This document shows positions 7,243-7,383 of a DNA stretch of 7,383 nt, in pieces (position 1 is the first letter of the stretch; every line of letters starts with the position of its first letter). The position numbers and the translations under genes were made by a program. Source of the stretch: Planococcaceae bacterium UBA3370 (lineage in GTDB: Bacteria; Bacillota; Bacilli; Bacillales_A; Planococcaceae). The DNA lies in assembly GCA_002360295.1 (NCBI GenBank), contig DEQI01000004.1:2048-9430 (forward strand), in the 5' to 3' direction. Under the pieces are notes generated by a model. That model did no database searches. It saw only the letters and a program-made list of their open reading frames with translations, and was not told the DNA's origin.

Positions 7243-7331
7243 TTCTACTAATAAAGTGTGTTGATTATCTATAAATTAGTAAGTGAAAAGTTTAATCTCT
7301 TTAGTAGAATAATCAATAAAAGACACTTTAT
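7243..7331. repeat. AT-rich segment with interlocking inverted repeats
   Basis: There are three perfect pairs: TTCTACTAA (7243-7251) with TTAGTAGAA (7301-7309), ATAAAGTGT (7251-7259) with ACACTTTAT (7323-7331), and TTGATTAT (7261-7268) with ATAATCAA (7309-7316). The first pair crosses the other two, so they are alternative folds or a pseudoknot. No reading frame of note lies inside. It could be a degenerate MITE-like element or a regulatory region. Confidence 0.45.
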
Positions 7332-7332
7332 A

Positions 7333-7383
7333 GTTGATTGGAGCGAAGGTGACTCGACTCCTGCAGGAACAGCACGAGCTGAA
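7333..7383. repeat. Start of a GC-richer intergenic repeat, cut by the window end
   Basis: From GTTGATTGGAGCG onward, composition rises sharply above the AT-rich DNA before it. The core ACTCCTGCAGGAACAGCACG (7357-7376) contains the palindrome CCTGCAGG (7360-7367). From memory, sequences of the form TTGATTGGAGCG..GACTCCTGCGGGAA.AGCACGAGCTGAA recur between genes in Lysinibacillus and other Bacillaceae, ending in an inverted AATCAAC. I cannot confirm copy number here, and the right end is outside the window. Confidence 0.5.

Larger units (their letters stand above)
7005..7383. other. Intergenic region after aroA
   Basis: A 379-nt stretch without a convincing protein gene: short open frames lack a ribosome-binding site or family resemblance. 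It contains the operon terminator, the possible structured RNA, the interlocking inverted repeats and the truncated repeat listed separately. In B. subtilis a TPR-protein gene follows the EPSP synthase gene; nothing like it begins here. Confidence 0.7.

Overview
The window looks like chromosome from a low-GC Gram-positive of the order Bacillales. The gene order cheR, chorismate synthase, aroB, aroH, hisC, tyrA, EPSP synthase follows the Bacillus 'aromatic supraoperon' plan. The DNA is AT-rich, the ribosome-binding sites are strong and Bacillus-like, and the terminators are intrinsic. The fragment of a GC-richer repeat at the right edge resembles intergenic repeats I remember from Lysinibacillus and related Bacillaceae/Planococcaceae. 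Lysinibacillus or a close relative is my best guess, but it is an inference.

Layout: 1-503 is the 3' part of cheR (chemotaxis receptor methyltransferase), closed by an intrinsic terminator at about 556-590. A probable extended -10 sigma-A promoter at 712-740 starts a co-directional block: aroC (chorismate synthase, 782-1963), aroB (3-dehydroquinate synthase, 1965-3056), aroH (AroH-type chorismate mutase, 3053-3418), hisC (aminotransferase, 3442-4542), tyrA (prephenate dehydrogenase with ACT domain, 4539-5636) and aroA (class II EPSP synthase, 5712-7004). Junctions are tight: a 1-nt gap, a 4-nt ATGA overlap, a 23-nt gap and a 4-nt GTGA overlap. The exception is the 75-nt tyrA-aroA gap, which holds a terminator-like hairpin. 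A strong terminator at 7010-7050 ends the block.

Together the genes cover dehydroquinate formation (AroB), the last two steps to chorismate (AroA, AroC), and the tyrosine/phenylalanine branch: chorismate to prephenate (AroH), prephenate to 4-hydroxyphenylpyruvate (TyrA), and transamination (HisC, which also serves histidine synthesis). The middle shikimate enzymes and prephenate dehydratase are not here. The trpEDCFBA genes that sit between aroH and hisC in B. subtilis are absent, leaving only 23 nt.

The last 379 nt (7005-7383) have no convincing protein gene. They hold the operon terminator, a potentially structured RNA segment with a second terminator-like hairpin (7116-7212), an AT-rich segment with interlocking inverted repeats (7243-7331), and the start of the GC-richer repeat (7333-7383, cut by the window). 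I found no clear new system. The core is a conserved biosynthetic operon, and the less explained material is in the 3' intergenic DNA and the tyrA-aroA gap.
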